DNA of 7,870 nucleotides from CAZOHN01 sp964579325. GTDB lineage: Bacteria; Pseudomonadota; Alphaproteobacteria; Rhodobacterales; Rhodobacteraceae. A program made the position numbers and the translations under genes. The stretch is taken from assembly GCA_964579325.1 (NCBI GenBank), contig CAZOHN010000167.1, positions 1 to 7,870 on the forward strand, in the 5' to 3' direction. The notes beneath the pieces are model-generated. The model was not told the origin of the DNA and did not search any database. It worked only from the letters and a program-made list of their open reading frames with translations. Of this stretch, positions 1 through 5,552 are shown piece after piece. Each line of letters starts with the position of its first letter. Within the stretch, counting starts at the first letter, position 1.

Positions 1-329
1 CCGAGGGCGGCGGCGCCGGCGAGGACGAGGGCGAGGGGCGGCGGGGCGGCATCGGCGGGGCCTGCTCCCGCGCCGGCCGCAAGGGAAAGGCCGTAGCCCA
101 GGGTGGCGACCGCGGCGGTCGCGAGCGCCCAGCAGGGGGTGCAGACGCCGGCGCGGGCGAGGACCCATCCCTGGGCGAGGCCGAGGGCCAGCCCTTCCCA
201 GGCGCCGGCGGCGAGGATCGCGGGGACGGGCGGCACGAGCCCGCGCGACACCATCGCGTAGGCCAGCGCGACCACCGCGATCCCGGCGGCTTCCCCGAGG
301 CAGCAGGCAAGGGTCCAGCGAAGGCTCAT
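1..329 (-). CDS. Membrane protein, N-terminal part (partial, runs off left edge)
   Basis: An open frame reads leftward from an ATG at 329 to the window edge with no stop, giving 109 residues of an incomplete protein. It begins MSLRWTLACCLGEAAGIAVV. It has at least three hydrophobic, Ala/Gly/Leu-rich stretches (about residues 5-28, 36-55 and 66-84), so it is very probably an integral inner-membrane protein. There is a short Cys pair (GVCTPCW) near residues 62-68. The mix of small residues and a segment of the type EGLALGLAQGWVLAR resembles uncharacterised small bacterial membrane proteins, but I do not recognise a family. It is transcribed divergently from the small exported protein at 467, across about 137 bp. 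The protein is real with fair confidence; its function is unknown. Confidence 0.6.
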   Translation of the reverse strand, partial: MSLRWTLACCLGEAAGIAVVALAYAMVSRGLVPPVPAILAAGAWEGLALGLAQGWVLARAGVCTPCWALATAAVATLGYGLSLAAGAGAGPADAAPPPLALVLAGAAAL

Positions 330-421
330 GGGGCGGAGCATAGCAGGATGGCCGCGCTGGCGGGTCCGTGAGTTGAAAAGGCGCCGCATATTCGGCAAGC
401 TGTCGCCGCTGTGGGGGTCAA

Positions 422-440
422 GGCCGGCGGACGACCGGCC
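422..440. other. Short GC-rich inverted repeat upstream of the small exported protein
   Basis: The arms ggccgg (422-427) and ccggcc (435-440) are perfect complements around a 7-base loop. The hairpin lies about 25 bases before the start codon, so it would fall in the 5' leader of the 467 gene. There is no T-run. In DNA this GC-rich such a dyad may be chance. Confidence 0.2.
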
Positions 441-466
441 GTGAGGGCAACGGAACGAGGCGGATG

Positions 467-781
467 ATGAGAGCGACCTTTCTTGCCGCGGCGATACTTG
501 GGGCCAGTGCGCCGGTTCTGGAGGCCGGGCCGATCGAGCGGGCCTGTCTGGCGTCGGGGCGGAGCGCGGCGAATTCCGCGCTTTGTGCCTGCATCCAGGG
601 CGCGGCGAACATCACGCTGAGCCGGTCGGACCAGTCGATGGCGGCGCGGTTCTTCAAGGACCCGCACCGGGCGCAGGTGATCCGCCAGTCGGGTAGCGCC
701 AGCCACTCGGCGTTCTGGCGGCGCTATGTCAGCTTCGGCCAGACCGCCGAGGCGATGTGCGGGACTGGCGGCGGGGTGTGA
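467..781 (+). CDS. Small exported Cys-containing protein, function unknown
   Basis: The protein is 104 residues. An N-terminal signal peptide (MRATFLAAAILGASAPVLEA, with probable cleavage after LEA) suggests export to the periplasm. The mature part starts GPIERACLASGR and has four cysteines: one near its start, two in LCAC, and one in AMCG near the C-terminus. These could form two disulfides. The central part (SRSDQSMAARFFKDPHRAQ and FWRRYVSFG) matches my memory of a conserved ~100-residue Rhodobacterales family that is often labelled 'arginine transporter'. I see nothing transporter-like, so I do not adopt that label. Two adjacent ATGs (464 and 467) are possible. The GAGG at 457-460 lies 3 bases from the first and 6 from the second, so I prefer 467. 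The stop overlaps the GTG start of cobB (GTGA), which suggests co-translation. Confidence 0.7.
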   Translation: MRATFLAAAILGASAPVLEAGPIERACLASGRSAANSALCACIQGAANITLSRSDQSMAARFFKDPHRAQVIRQSGSASHSAFWRRYVSFGQTAEAMCGTGGGV

Positions 782-1506
782 GCCTGCGGGTCGTCGTCCT
801 GACCGGGGCGGGGGTTTCGGCCGAGAGCGGGTTGGGGACGTTCCGCGATAGGGACGGGCTCTGGACGCGCTACGACCTGAACGAGGTGGCGACGCCGCAG
901 GGGTTCCGGCGCAACCCCGCGCTGGTGCACGCGTTCTACAACGCGCGGCGGGCGAATTGCGCGGGCGCCCTGCCCAACGCGGCGCACCGGGCGCTGGCGG
1001 ACCTGCAGGCGGCGCGGCCGGGCGAGGTGCTGATCGTGACGCAGAACGTGGACGACCTGCACGAGCGGGCGGGGTCACGCGACGTGATCCACATGCATGG
1101 CGAGCTGATGCGGGCGCTGTGTGGTGGCTGCGGGGCGCGGTGGGACGCGGCGATGGTGATGGCGGTCGGGGACCGCTGCCCTGAGTGCAGCGGCGGCCCG
1201 GTGCGGCCCGACGTGGTGTGGTTCGGCGAGGTGCCCTACCGCATGGACGAGATCATGGCGGCGCTTGGGGCCTGTGAGGTCTTTGCCGCCGTGGGGACGA
1301 GCGGGCAGGTCTGGCCGGCGGCAGGGTTTGTCGAGGAGGCCCGGGCGGCGGGGGCGTGGTGCGTGGAGTTGAATTTGGAGCGGTCGGAGGTGTCGGGGGC
1401 GTTCCACGAGGTGCGGCTGGGGAAGGCTTCGGAGGTTGTGCCGGGGTGGGTGGGGGAGGTGGTTGGGAGTGAATACAATGTGAATCGAGATCGGGTGGCG
1501 GGATGA
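778..1506 (+). CDS. cobB: NAD+-dependent protein deacylase (sirtuin), CobB type
   Basis: This Sir2-family enzyme removes acyl groups from lysines, using NAD+ and releasing nicotinamide and O-acyl-ADP-ribose. Numbering is from GTG 778 (242 residues). The NAD-binding loop GAGVSAESGLGTFRDRDGLW begins at residue 10. TQNVDDLHERAG forms the nicotinamide pocket. HMHGEL carries catalytic H107. C115, C118, C134 and C137 are the four zinc ligands. VVWFGE, GTSG and VELNLE follow in the order seen in E. coli CobB. FYNARR supplies Y54 and R57, the Y..R pair that marks class III sirtuins able to remove succinyl and other acidic groups. An in-frame GTG exists at 757, but 778 overlaps the preceding stop as GTGA and starts right before the first beta strand, so I chose it. 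The last ~15 residues, after VGEVV, have no counterpart I recognise and sit where the DNA becomes AT-richer. Confidence 0.93.
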   Translation: MSLRVVVLTGAGVSAESGLGTFRDRDGLWTRYDLNEVATPQGFRRNPALVHAFYNARRANCAGALPNAAHRALADLQAARPGEVLIVTQNVDDLHERAGSRDVIHMHGELMRALCGGCGARWDAAMVMAVGDRCPECSGGPVRPDVVWFGEVPYRMDEIMAALGACEVFAAVGTSGQVWPAAGFVEEARAAGAWCVELNLERSEVSGAFHEVRLGKASEVVPGWVGEVVGSEYNVNRDRVAG

Positions 1507-1551
1507 TTGGAATGGAGATCTTACCCTCAGAAAATACACGGGGAACTGGTC

Positions 1552-2325
1552 ATGGCTCGGTTGAAGTTTGAAGACCAAGTTGCAAGCTTTTCGCCACTCG
1601 ATCGCATAGAAAAGGCCAAGACTTGTATTGAGGCCCTCACGTATCGAGCCATGGATGTTATCGAGGTGAACGAGAACAACAAAATACTAGCCTTCTCTGA
1701 TCGCGTTAGTGCAAAGATAGCGAGTGTTGGCGCGCAACGGGCATTCTTCGCGGTCCGGGATGGATTGCTCCGGTACGAAGTCATCAAGTTGCTCTCATTA
1801 TGGGATCATGCCAGCGAGAACGCTATCTCCATTCCAACAGCAGTCCTCCTGATCGATTCGGATTCTGTAATCGCAGATCTTCAGTCTGAGCACTTTTCGG
1901 CACACTCAAGCCGTGCGGTGCGGAGACTTGGGCAGCGTGAGGATGAAGAGACCGAGGCTATGATCGCAAAAATGCTCTCTGAGAATCAACTGGAGTTTGC
2001 GGCTCGCCAAGCAGAGAAGGTCAGATTGCGACTTGGGGTGGCAATAGAAAAATCAAAGGAAATCGCGGATGAAGCTTCCCTTGGTCCAATAAGAAATCTA
2101 CGTGATCACTTGGCACACTCTTTGGAGCGTACGAGGCGAGAGGAAAGAGCTTCAATCCCACGCGTTAAGTACTATGAGATTGGCGATCTATTTGATGGTA
2201 CAATTCAATTGATTGAGGAGCTTTATCTTTGGGTCAACGGGGTGAGTTTCGATATTGCAAAGGACATTCGAGATCGGGCGCGGGAGGATGCGGAAGATCT
2301 ATGGGCTGAGATTCGATTTAATTGA
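1552..2325 (+). CDS. HEPN-domain protein, AbiU2-like (putative RNase, accessory)
   Basis: The protein is 257 residues, largely helical by eye, with no signal peptide or membrane segment. The segment around AQRAFFAVRDGLLRYEV, then a LSLWDH turn, resembles the start of the HEPN domain of AbiU2-like proteins (family match from memory). The motif RNLRDH, with R181 and H186, fits the R-x4-6-H signature of HEPN ribonucleases, and H189 follows in LAHS. The C-terminal part (KYYEIGDLFDGTIQLIEELYLWVNG) is also typical of that group. HEPN proteins often act in abortive infection, toxin-antitoxin or RNA-cleavage roles; that role here is inference. I see no nucleotidyltransferase partner or antitoxin next to it. 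A TTG at 1507 is in frame, but ATG 1552 has a gggaa Shine-Dalgarno about 7 bases upstream. GC content is about 40-50% in the lines I counted, far below its neighbours, which points to transfer. Confidence 0.65.
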   Translation: MARLKFEDQVASFSPLDRIEKAKTCIEALTYRAMDVIEVNENNKILAFSDRVSAKIASVGAQRAFFAVRDGLLRYEVIKLLSLWDHASENAISIPTAVLLIDSDSVIADLQSEHFSAHSSRAVRRLGQREDEETEAMIAKMLSENQLEFAARQAEKVRLRLGVAIEKSKEIADEASLGPIRNLRDHLAHSLERTRREERASIPRVKYYEIGDLFDGTIQLIEELYLWVNGVSFDIAKDIRDRAREDAEDLWAEIRFN

Positions 2326-2434
2326 TCCGAATTTGCATACTGACCTCTGATTTACTTCCACGCGCAAATTGCGTCGGGCTGATCTGCTTGATAGGCCGAG
2401 CGTGCTTGCACTGCCAGCGTAGCCGAGCAGTTGG

Positions 2435-2545
2435 GCAATCGCGGGGAGTGCAGGGTTCGATGCGCGGACACTGCGGCGGCTGGTAGAAGTGGTGTCCGGG
2501 CGTAGGGCCGAAATCGAAGGGGCGTGGCATGCGCATTTCGGCTGA
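2435..2545 (+). pseudogene. 3' remnant of a DUF4160 gene
   Basis: In one frame the bases from about 2435 to the TGA at 2543-2545 read AIAGSAGFDARTLRRL, then a helix, then IEGAWHAHFG and stop. This GF..R.L ... I..AWH.HFG ending is, from memory, the C-terminus of DUF4160 proteins, whose genes usually precede DUF2442 genes. Upstream in the same frame there is a TAG at 2420-2422, and the expected N-terminal part, including the usual histidine-rich segment, is missing. The remnant overlaps the DUF2442 start by 17 bases, as an intact pair would. The likely story is loss of the 5' half when the HEPN island arrived. The match is short and rests on recall, so a chance frame remains possible. Confidence 0.5.
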
Positions 2546-2774
2546 ATCGGTGCGCTTCGACGAGGATCGGATGTGGGTCGCGCTCTCGGACGGACGGGAG
2601 ATGGGCGTGCCGCTGGCGTGGTTTCCCCGGTTGATGCGGGCAACGGCAGAGGAGCGGGCGGCGGTCGAGCTAACACCGTTCGGGATGCACTGGGAGGCAC
2701 TGGACGAGGATATCTCGGTGGCCGGGCTTCTGGCGGGGCGCGGAGATGCGACCGGGATGGGGCGGGTGGCGTGA
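2529..2774 (+). CDS. DUF2442 domain protein
   Basis: A small soluble protein of 81 residues. The segments VRFDEDRMWVALSDGREMGV, PLAWFPRL, ERAAVELTPFGMHWEALDED and ISVAGLLAGRGD follow the DUF2442 pattern almost from end to end, so it appears full length. ATG 2529 has GAAGGGG at 2516-2522, with 6 bases between them. The biochemical function of the family is not known to me. It commonly sits next to a DUF4160 gene, an arrangement that resembles a toxin-antitoxin pair, but this is not proven. Here the partner seems reduced to a fragment, leaving this gene an orphan. GC content and codon use match the host rather than the HEPN gene upstream. Confidence 0.8.
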   Translation: MRISAESVRFDEDRMWVALSDGREMGVPLAWFPRLMRATAEERAAVELTPFGMHWEALDEDISVAGLLAGRGDATGMGRVA

Positions 2775-2785
2775 GTTCGCCGCAC

Positions 2786-2912
2786 GTCGTCCCGGCAATC
2801 TACGACTGCAGCCTCGAAGCCTGAACTTCTGGGGTCTTGACCGTCCAGCTTGTGTGCCGGTGCTCAAGAGCACCGTGATCGCAAGCGAGGTCCCCGCTTT
2901 CGCGGGGATGAC
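2786..2912. repeat. 127-bp intergenic palindromic repeat (MITE/REP-like)
   Basis: The stretch is bounded by gtcgtccc (2786-2793) and gggatgac (2905-2912), imperfect terminal inverted repeats matching at 7 of 8 positions. Inside are two perfect hairpins. One is cggtgctc-aa-gagcaccg (2858-2875). The other is tccccgc-tttc-gcgggga (2891-2908). Read on the minus strand, the right end gives the motif VIPAKAGTS, which is often seen as spurious protein sequence from dispersed alphaproteobacterial and other proteobacterial repeats. It encodes no protein. It sits between convergent genes (DUF2442 and efp). Copy number cannot be judged from one window. Confidence 0.5.
2891..2908. terminator. Possible bidirectional terminator hairpin between DUF2442 and efp
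   Basis: A perfect 7-bp GC-rich stem (2891-2897 with 2902-2908) closes a tttc loop. It lies 15 bases past the efp stop on the minus strand and between convergent genes. There is no T-tract on either side, so intrinsic termination is uncertain. The hairpin may simply be the end of the repeat that contains it. Confidence 0.3.
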
Positions 2913-2922
2913 AGCTTGAGGC

Positions 2923-3489
2923 TCAGTCCTTCGCCCGTTCCACATACGAATTGTCATCGGTGTTGATGACGATCCGCGTGCCGGCTCCGATATGCGGGGG
3001 GACCATGACGCGCAGGCCGCTGTCGGTCATGGCGGGCTTGTAGCTCGACGAGGCGGTCTGGCCCTTCACGACGGGTTCGGTCTCGGTGATCTCGACGGTG
3101 ATCTTCTGGGGCATCTCGATGGCGATGGGGACGCCCTCGAAGGTCTTGACGTAGCAGCGCATGCCTTCCTGGAGGTAGACCTTGTTGTCGCCGAGGATGT
3201 CGGCGGTGACCACGACCTGATCGTAGCTGACGGGCTCCATGAAGTGGAAGCCCTCGCCGTCCTCGTAGAGGAAGTCGTATTCGCGCTCGTCCACGGTGGC
3301 CTTCTCGACCTGGTCGGTGGTCTTCCAGCGCTCGGACACCTTGGTGCCGTCGGAGATGCGGCGCATGTCGACCGAGGTGGTCGGCGTGCCCTTGCCGGGG
3401 TGGAAGTTGGCGGCGTTGAGCACGACGTAGAGGCGGCCGTCGATCTCGACGACGTTGCCCTTGCGGAGGGACGAGGCGATGACTTTCAA
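2923..3489 (-). CDS. efp: Translation elongation factor P
   Basis: EF-P binds ribosomes stalled at proline runs and promotes peptide-bond formation. The 188 residues span all three family domains. The N-terminal KOW-like domain carries the loop HPGKGTP with K33, the residue that EpmA lysylates (K34 in E. coli). The middle domain includes DEREYDFLYEDGEGFHFMEP. The C-terminal domain includes ETEPVVKGQTASSSYKPA and VPPHIGAGTRIVI, ending SYVERAKD. The form, beginning KVIASSLRKGNVV, is like that of Rhizobiales and Caulobacterales. The start codon is TTG. AGGAA lies 8 bases upstream, and no ATG or GTG nearby would give a better fit. The gene is divergent from epmA, whose product modifies it. Confidence 0.96.
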   Translation of the reverse strand: MKVIASSLRKGNVVEIDGRLYVVLNAANFHPGKGTPTTSVDMRRISDGTKVSERWKTTDQVEKATVDEREYDFLYEDGEGFHFMEPVSYDQVVVTADILGDNKVYLQEGMRCYVKTFEGVPIAIEMPQKITVEITETEPVVKGQTASSSYKPAMTDSGLRVMVPPHIGAGTRIVINTDDNSYVERAKD

Positions 3490-3496
3490 GGGGCGG

Positions 3497-3501
3497 TTCC
3501 T
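3497..3501 (-). promoter_or_regulatory. Ribosome binding site of efp (decides the TTG start)
   Basis: On the minus strand AGGAA stands 7-8 bases before the TTG at 3489. Since TTG is a rare start, this spacing, plus alignment with the family N-terminus (KVIASS), is the main support for it. Confidence 0.55.
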
Positions 3502-3531
3502 AGCGGTTGGCTGTCTTGCGGTTGTGGGGTG

Positions 3532-3550
3532 CGCGCGGTAGGGCCGCGCG
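3532..3550. other. GC hairpin in the efp-epmA intergenic region
   Basis: cgcgcgg (3532-3538) pairs perfectly with ccgcgcg (3544-3550) around a 5-base loop. It lies 43 bases before the efp start, so it would sit in the efp leader or promoter. It is also 58 bases before epmA. No T-run follows. It could be a leader structure or a chance dyad. Confidence 0.25.
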
Positions 3551-3608
3551 GGGTTGCGGGGCAGTTAGCGCATCCGGCGCGGATTTGCCAGATGGAAGGG
3601 GTGGTGCG

Positions 3609-4637
3609 ATGGCGTGGTGGTCGAAGGGGCGGCACGAGGCGCGGCGGCCCTTGCTGCTGGCGCGGAACCGGGTGCAGGCGGGCTTGCGCGGGTGGTTCGG
3701 TGCGGAGGGGTTCACCGAGGTCGATCCGGCGGGGTTGCAGGTGTCGCCCGGCAACGAGGCGCATCTGCATGCCTTTGGCACGGAGGCGGTGGGCAATGAC
3801 GGCGTGGGGCGGCCGATGTACCTGCACACCTCGCCTGAGTTTGCGATGAAGAAGCTGCTGGCGGCGGGGGAGGAGCGGATCTTCGCGTTCTCGCATGTGT
3901 GGCGCAACCGCGAGCGCGGGCCGCTGCATGCGCCGGAGTTCACCATGCTGGAGTGGTATCGGGTGGACGAGGGGTATGGCCGGCTGATGGGGGATACCGC
4001 CGCGCTTGTGGCCGAGGCGGCGCGGGCGGCGGGGGTGGCGCGGCTGGTGTGGCAGGACGCGGCGTGCGACCCCTTCGCGGGGTTCGAGCGGCTGACGGTG
4101 GCCGAGGCTTTCGCGCGGGATGCCGGGATCGACCTGATGGCGACGATCCGCGACGACGGGGCCACGGATGCCGTTGCGATGCGGGTGGAATTGGCGCGCG
4201 CGGGGGTGAAGGCGGGGGAGGGCGACGATTGGTCGGACATGTTCTCCCGCGTGATTTCCGAGAAGGTGGAGCCGTGCCTGGGGCTGGGGCGGCTGACGGT
4301 GCTTGACCGGTATCCGGCTGCAGAGGCGGCGTTGGCGCGGCGGTGCGCGGATGACGGGCGGGTGGCCGAGCGGTTCGAGGTCTACGCCTGCGGGGTGGAG
4401 CTGGCGAACGGGTTCGGGGAGTTGACCGACGCGGGCGAGCAGCGGCGGCGGTTCGAGGCCGAGATGGCGGTCAAGGCGCGGGTCTATGGCGAGCGGTATC
4501 CGCTGGACGAGGAGTTCCTCGCGGCGCTGGCGGAGATGCCCGAGGCGTCGGGCATCGCGCTGGGCTTCGACCGGCTGGTGGTGCTGGCGACCGGCGCGCC
4601 GGGGGTGGAGGCGGTGCAGTGGGCGCCGGCTGGGTGA
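3609..4637 (+). CDS. epmA: EF-P lysine ligase (EpmA/GenX/PoxA)
   Basis: EpmA is a class II lysyl-tRNA synthetase paralogue without the anticodon-binding domain. It activates (beta-)lysine with ATP and attaches it to EF-P. The protein is 342 residues, close to the usual ~325-350. PMYLHTSPEFAMKKLLAAG holds the active-site strand. Motif 2 is HVWRNRERG (R99) followed by HAPEFTMLEWYR. The signature FEVYACGVELANGFGELTDA is typical of EpmA. Motif 3 is GIALGFDRL at 315-323. A317 in motif 3 aligns with E. coli A298, which separates EpmA from true LysRS (Gly there). The frame is open from 3507, but ATG 3609 has ggaagggg 7 bases upstream and gives the family length. No epmB (lysine 2,3-aminomutase) follows; a phd/doc module does. 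Confidence 0.94.
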   Translation: MAWWSKGRHEARRPLLLARNRVQAGLRGWFGAEGFTEVDPAGLQVSPGNEAHLHAFGTEAVGNDGVGRPMYLHTSPEFAMKKLLAAGEERIFAFSHVWRNRERGPLHAPEFTMLEWYRVDEGYGRLMGDTAALVAEAARAAGVARLVWQDAACDPFAGFERLTVAEAFARDAGIDLMATIRDDGATDAVAMRVELARAGVKAGEGDDWSDMFSRVISEKVEPCLGLGRLTVLDRYPAAEAALARRCADDGRVAERFEVYACGVELANGFGELTDAGEQRRRFEAEMAVKARVYGERYPLDEEFLAALAEMPEASGIALGFDRLVVLATGAPGVEAVQWAPAG

Positions 4638-4674
4638 ACGGGCGGGGCAGGGGTGGAATTTTCATGAATGGGGT

Positions 4675-4698
4675 GTATATTCCAGTATATAATCTGGA
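4675..4698 (+). promoter_or_regulatory. phd-doc promoter with overlapping operator-like repeats
   Basis: A perfect TATAAT -10 box lies at 4688-4693. It sits between the arms tccag (4681-4685) and ctgga (4694-4698), an inverted repeat with an 8-base centre. The hexamer gtatat is repeated at 4675-4680 and 4685-4690, one helical turn apart. A palindrome ttcatgaa lies just upstream (4661-4668). No good -35 box is visible; tgaatg at 4665-4670 has 17-bp spacing but is a poor match. The layout fits autorepression by a Phd-type antitoxin, which is the rule for this class. The stretch is strikingly AT-rich in GC-rich surroundings. Confidence 0.55.
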
Positions 4699-4707
4699 GT
4701 GTGCCCC

Positions 4708-4956
4708 ATGACCCGCCTGCTGACCAACCACATCGCCACGATGACAGAACTGCGCGAGCCGCATAAGGTGCTGGAGCGCTCGGGCGGCAAGCCTGTGGCA
4801 ATCCTGAAGAATTCGGCGCTGGTGGGGTATCTGGTGCCCGCCGAGGCCGTGCAGGAGGACGAGCACCGGGTGGCGACGCTGGAGGAGGTGAAGGCGAGCC
4901 TTGCCCGGCGGCGAGAGGTAAACCAGCCCGTGCTGGACTGGCTCAAGGACAAATGA
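4708..4956 (+). CDS. phd: Phd/YefM-family antitoxin
   Basis: The 82-residue protein would bind DNA with its N-terminal half and neutralise the Doc toxin with its C-terminal half. The segment MTELREPHKVLERSGGKPVA, then ILKNSALVGYLVPAEAV, is the typical Phd/YefM fold: helix, then two strands, then a helix before a charged tail. The tail RRREVNQPVLDWLKDK is the probable toxin-binding part. ATG 4708 has GGAG at 4696-4699. An in-frame GTG at 4699 adds three residues and would coincide with the predicted transcription start. The stop overlaps the toxin start as ATGA, giving tight translational coupling with antitoxin first, as in phage P1 phd-doc. Confidence 0.85.
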   Translation: MTRLLTNHIATMTELREPHKVLERSGGKPVAILKNSALVGYLVPAEAVQEDEHRVATLEEVKASLARRREVNQPVLDWLKDK

Positions 4957-5336
4957 GCTTCGTTCTACTGGACGCGGGGCTGGTCGAGGCGATTCATGAG
5001 GCGGTGCTGAACCCGGGCGAGTTGGCCGGCGTCTCGCGCGACCGCCCGCTGGCATCGGCGCTGGCGCGGGTCGAGAACCGGCTGGCATATGGCATGGTGG
5101 GCGACGTGTTCGACCTTGCGGCCGCCTATGCCGTTGCCATCGCCCGGGGACACTGCTTCCACGACGCCAACAAGCGCACGGCCCATCAGTCGATGGACGT
5201 CTGTCTCGACCTGAACGGGGTCGAAGTGACATGGCGCGTCGAGGAGATCGGTCCGCTGATCGTCCGGGTCGCGGCGGGCGAGGTGGATGGGGGCGATCTG
5301 GCGGAGCGGTTGAGGGGGCTGGCCGGGCGGGTGTGA
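4953..5336 (+). CDS. doc: Doc toxin (death-on-curing, Fic-fold kinase)
   Basis: The protein is 127 residues, close to P1 Doc (126). The Fic-type motif reads HCFHDANKRTA, with H67, D71, N73, K74 and R75. It has the Doc form (ANKR) rather than the AMP-transferring Fic form (GNGR). By family knowledge, P1 Doc phosphorylates EF-Tu and so halts translation. The substrate here is inferred. Upstream, LASALARVENRLAYG and DLAAAYAVAIARGH form the expected helices, and the C-terminal EIGPLIVRVAAGEVD is also Doc-like. The key motif is intact, so the toxin is probably active. It starts at ATG 4953 inside the antitoxin stop. Confidence 0.92.
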   Translation: MSFVLLDAGLVEAIHEAVLNPGELAGVSRDRPLASALARVENRLAYGMVGDVFDLAAAYAVAIARGHCFHDANKRTAHQSMDVCLDLNGVEVTWRVEEIGPLIVRVAAGEVDGGDLAERLRGLAGRV

Positions 5337-5552
5337 GGCGTCAGGGCGCGGGGTCGGCCGGAGTTGCGGGTCGGTCAGCAGCTTGTCTGCCGCGCCCGGC
5401 GTTCTGGGAAAGCGCGGCGGGTGTCGGGCCGCCAGACGCTCCTGCTGTAGGCGCGCCCTTCCCGGCCAGGCCCGGCCCCGTCGGGATGGGACGGGATGAC
5501 GTAGGGCTTGCCCTGTTTCCCGGTACAGCCAAAAGCTGCGGTACAGAAGGCA
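5337..5552. other. Convergent intergenic region doc / lysR, no convincing gene
   Basis: These 216 bases lie between two convergent genes. A 6-bp hairpin, cccgtc (5477-5482) with gacggg (5490-5495), is followed by gggatgac (5493-5500), identical to one end of the 2786-2912 repeat. The octamer cggtacag occurs twice (5521-5528 and 5539-5546). A minus-strand open frame covers much of the stretch, but I do not recognise its product. No T-rich terminator was found. Confidence 0.35.

Noticed and set aside
778..1506. The sirtuin as a phage-defence Sir2 effector
   Set aside because: It matches stand-alone CobB along its length, with zinc cysteines and the class III Y..R pair, and lacks any fused sensor or helicase domain.
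2363..2373. Perfect 11-base dyad cgcaa-a-ttgcg after the HEPN gene
   Set aside because: The stem is too short, with a one-base centre and no T-run, to be called a terminator or operator with any support.
2670..2957. Minus-strand open frame reading VIPAKAGTS
   Set aside because: This is translation of the palindromic intergenic repeat and runs into efp and DUF2442.
2992..3849. Long plus-strand open frame opposite efp
   Set aside because: It is low-complexity (Gly/Val/Asp/Leu/His rich), a typical shadow of a GC-rich gene on the other strand; efp itself is unmistakable.
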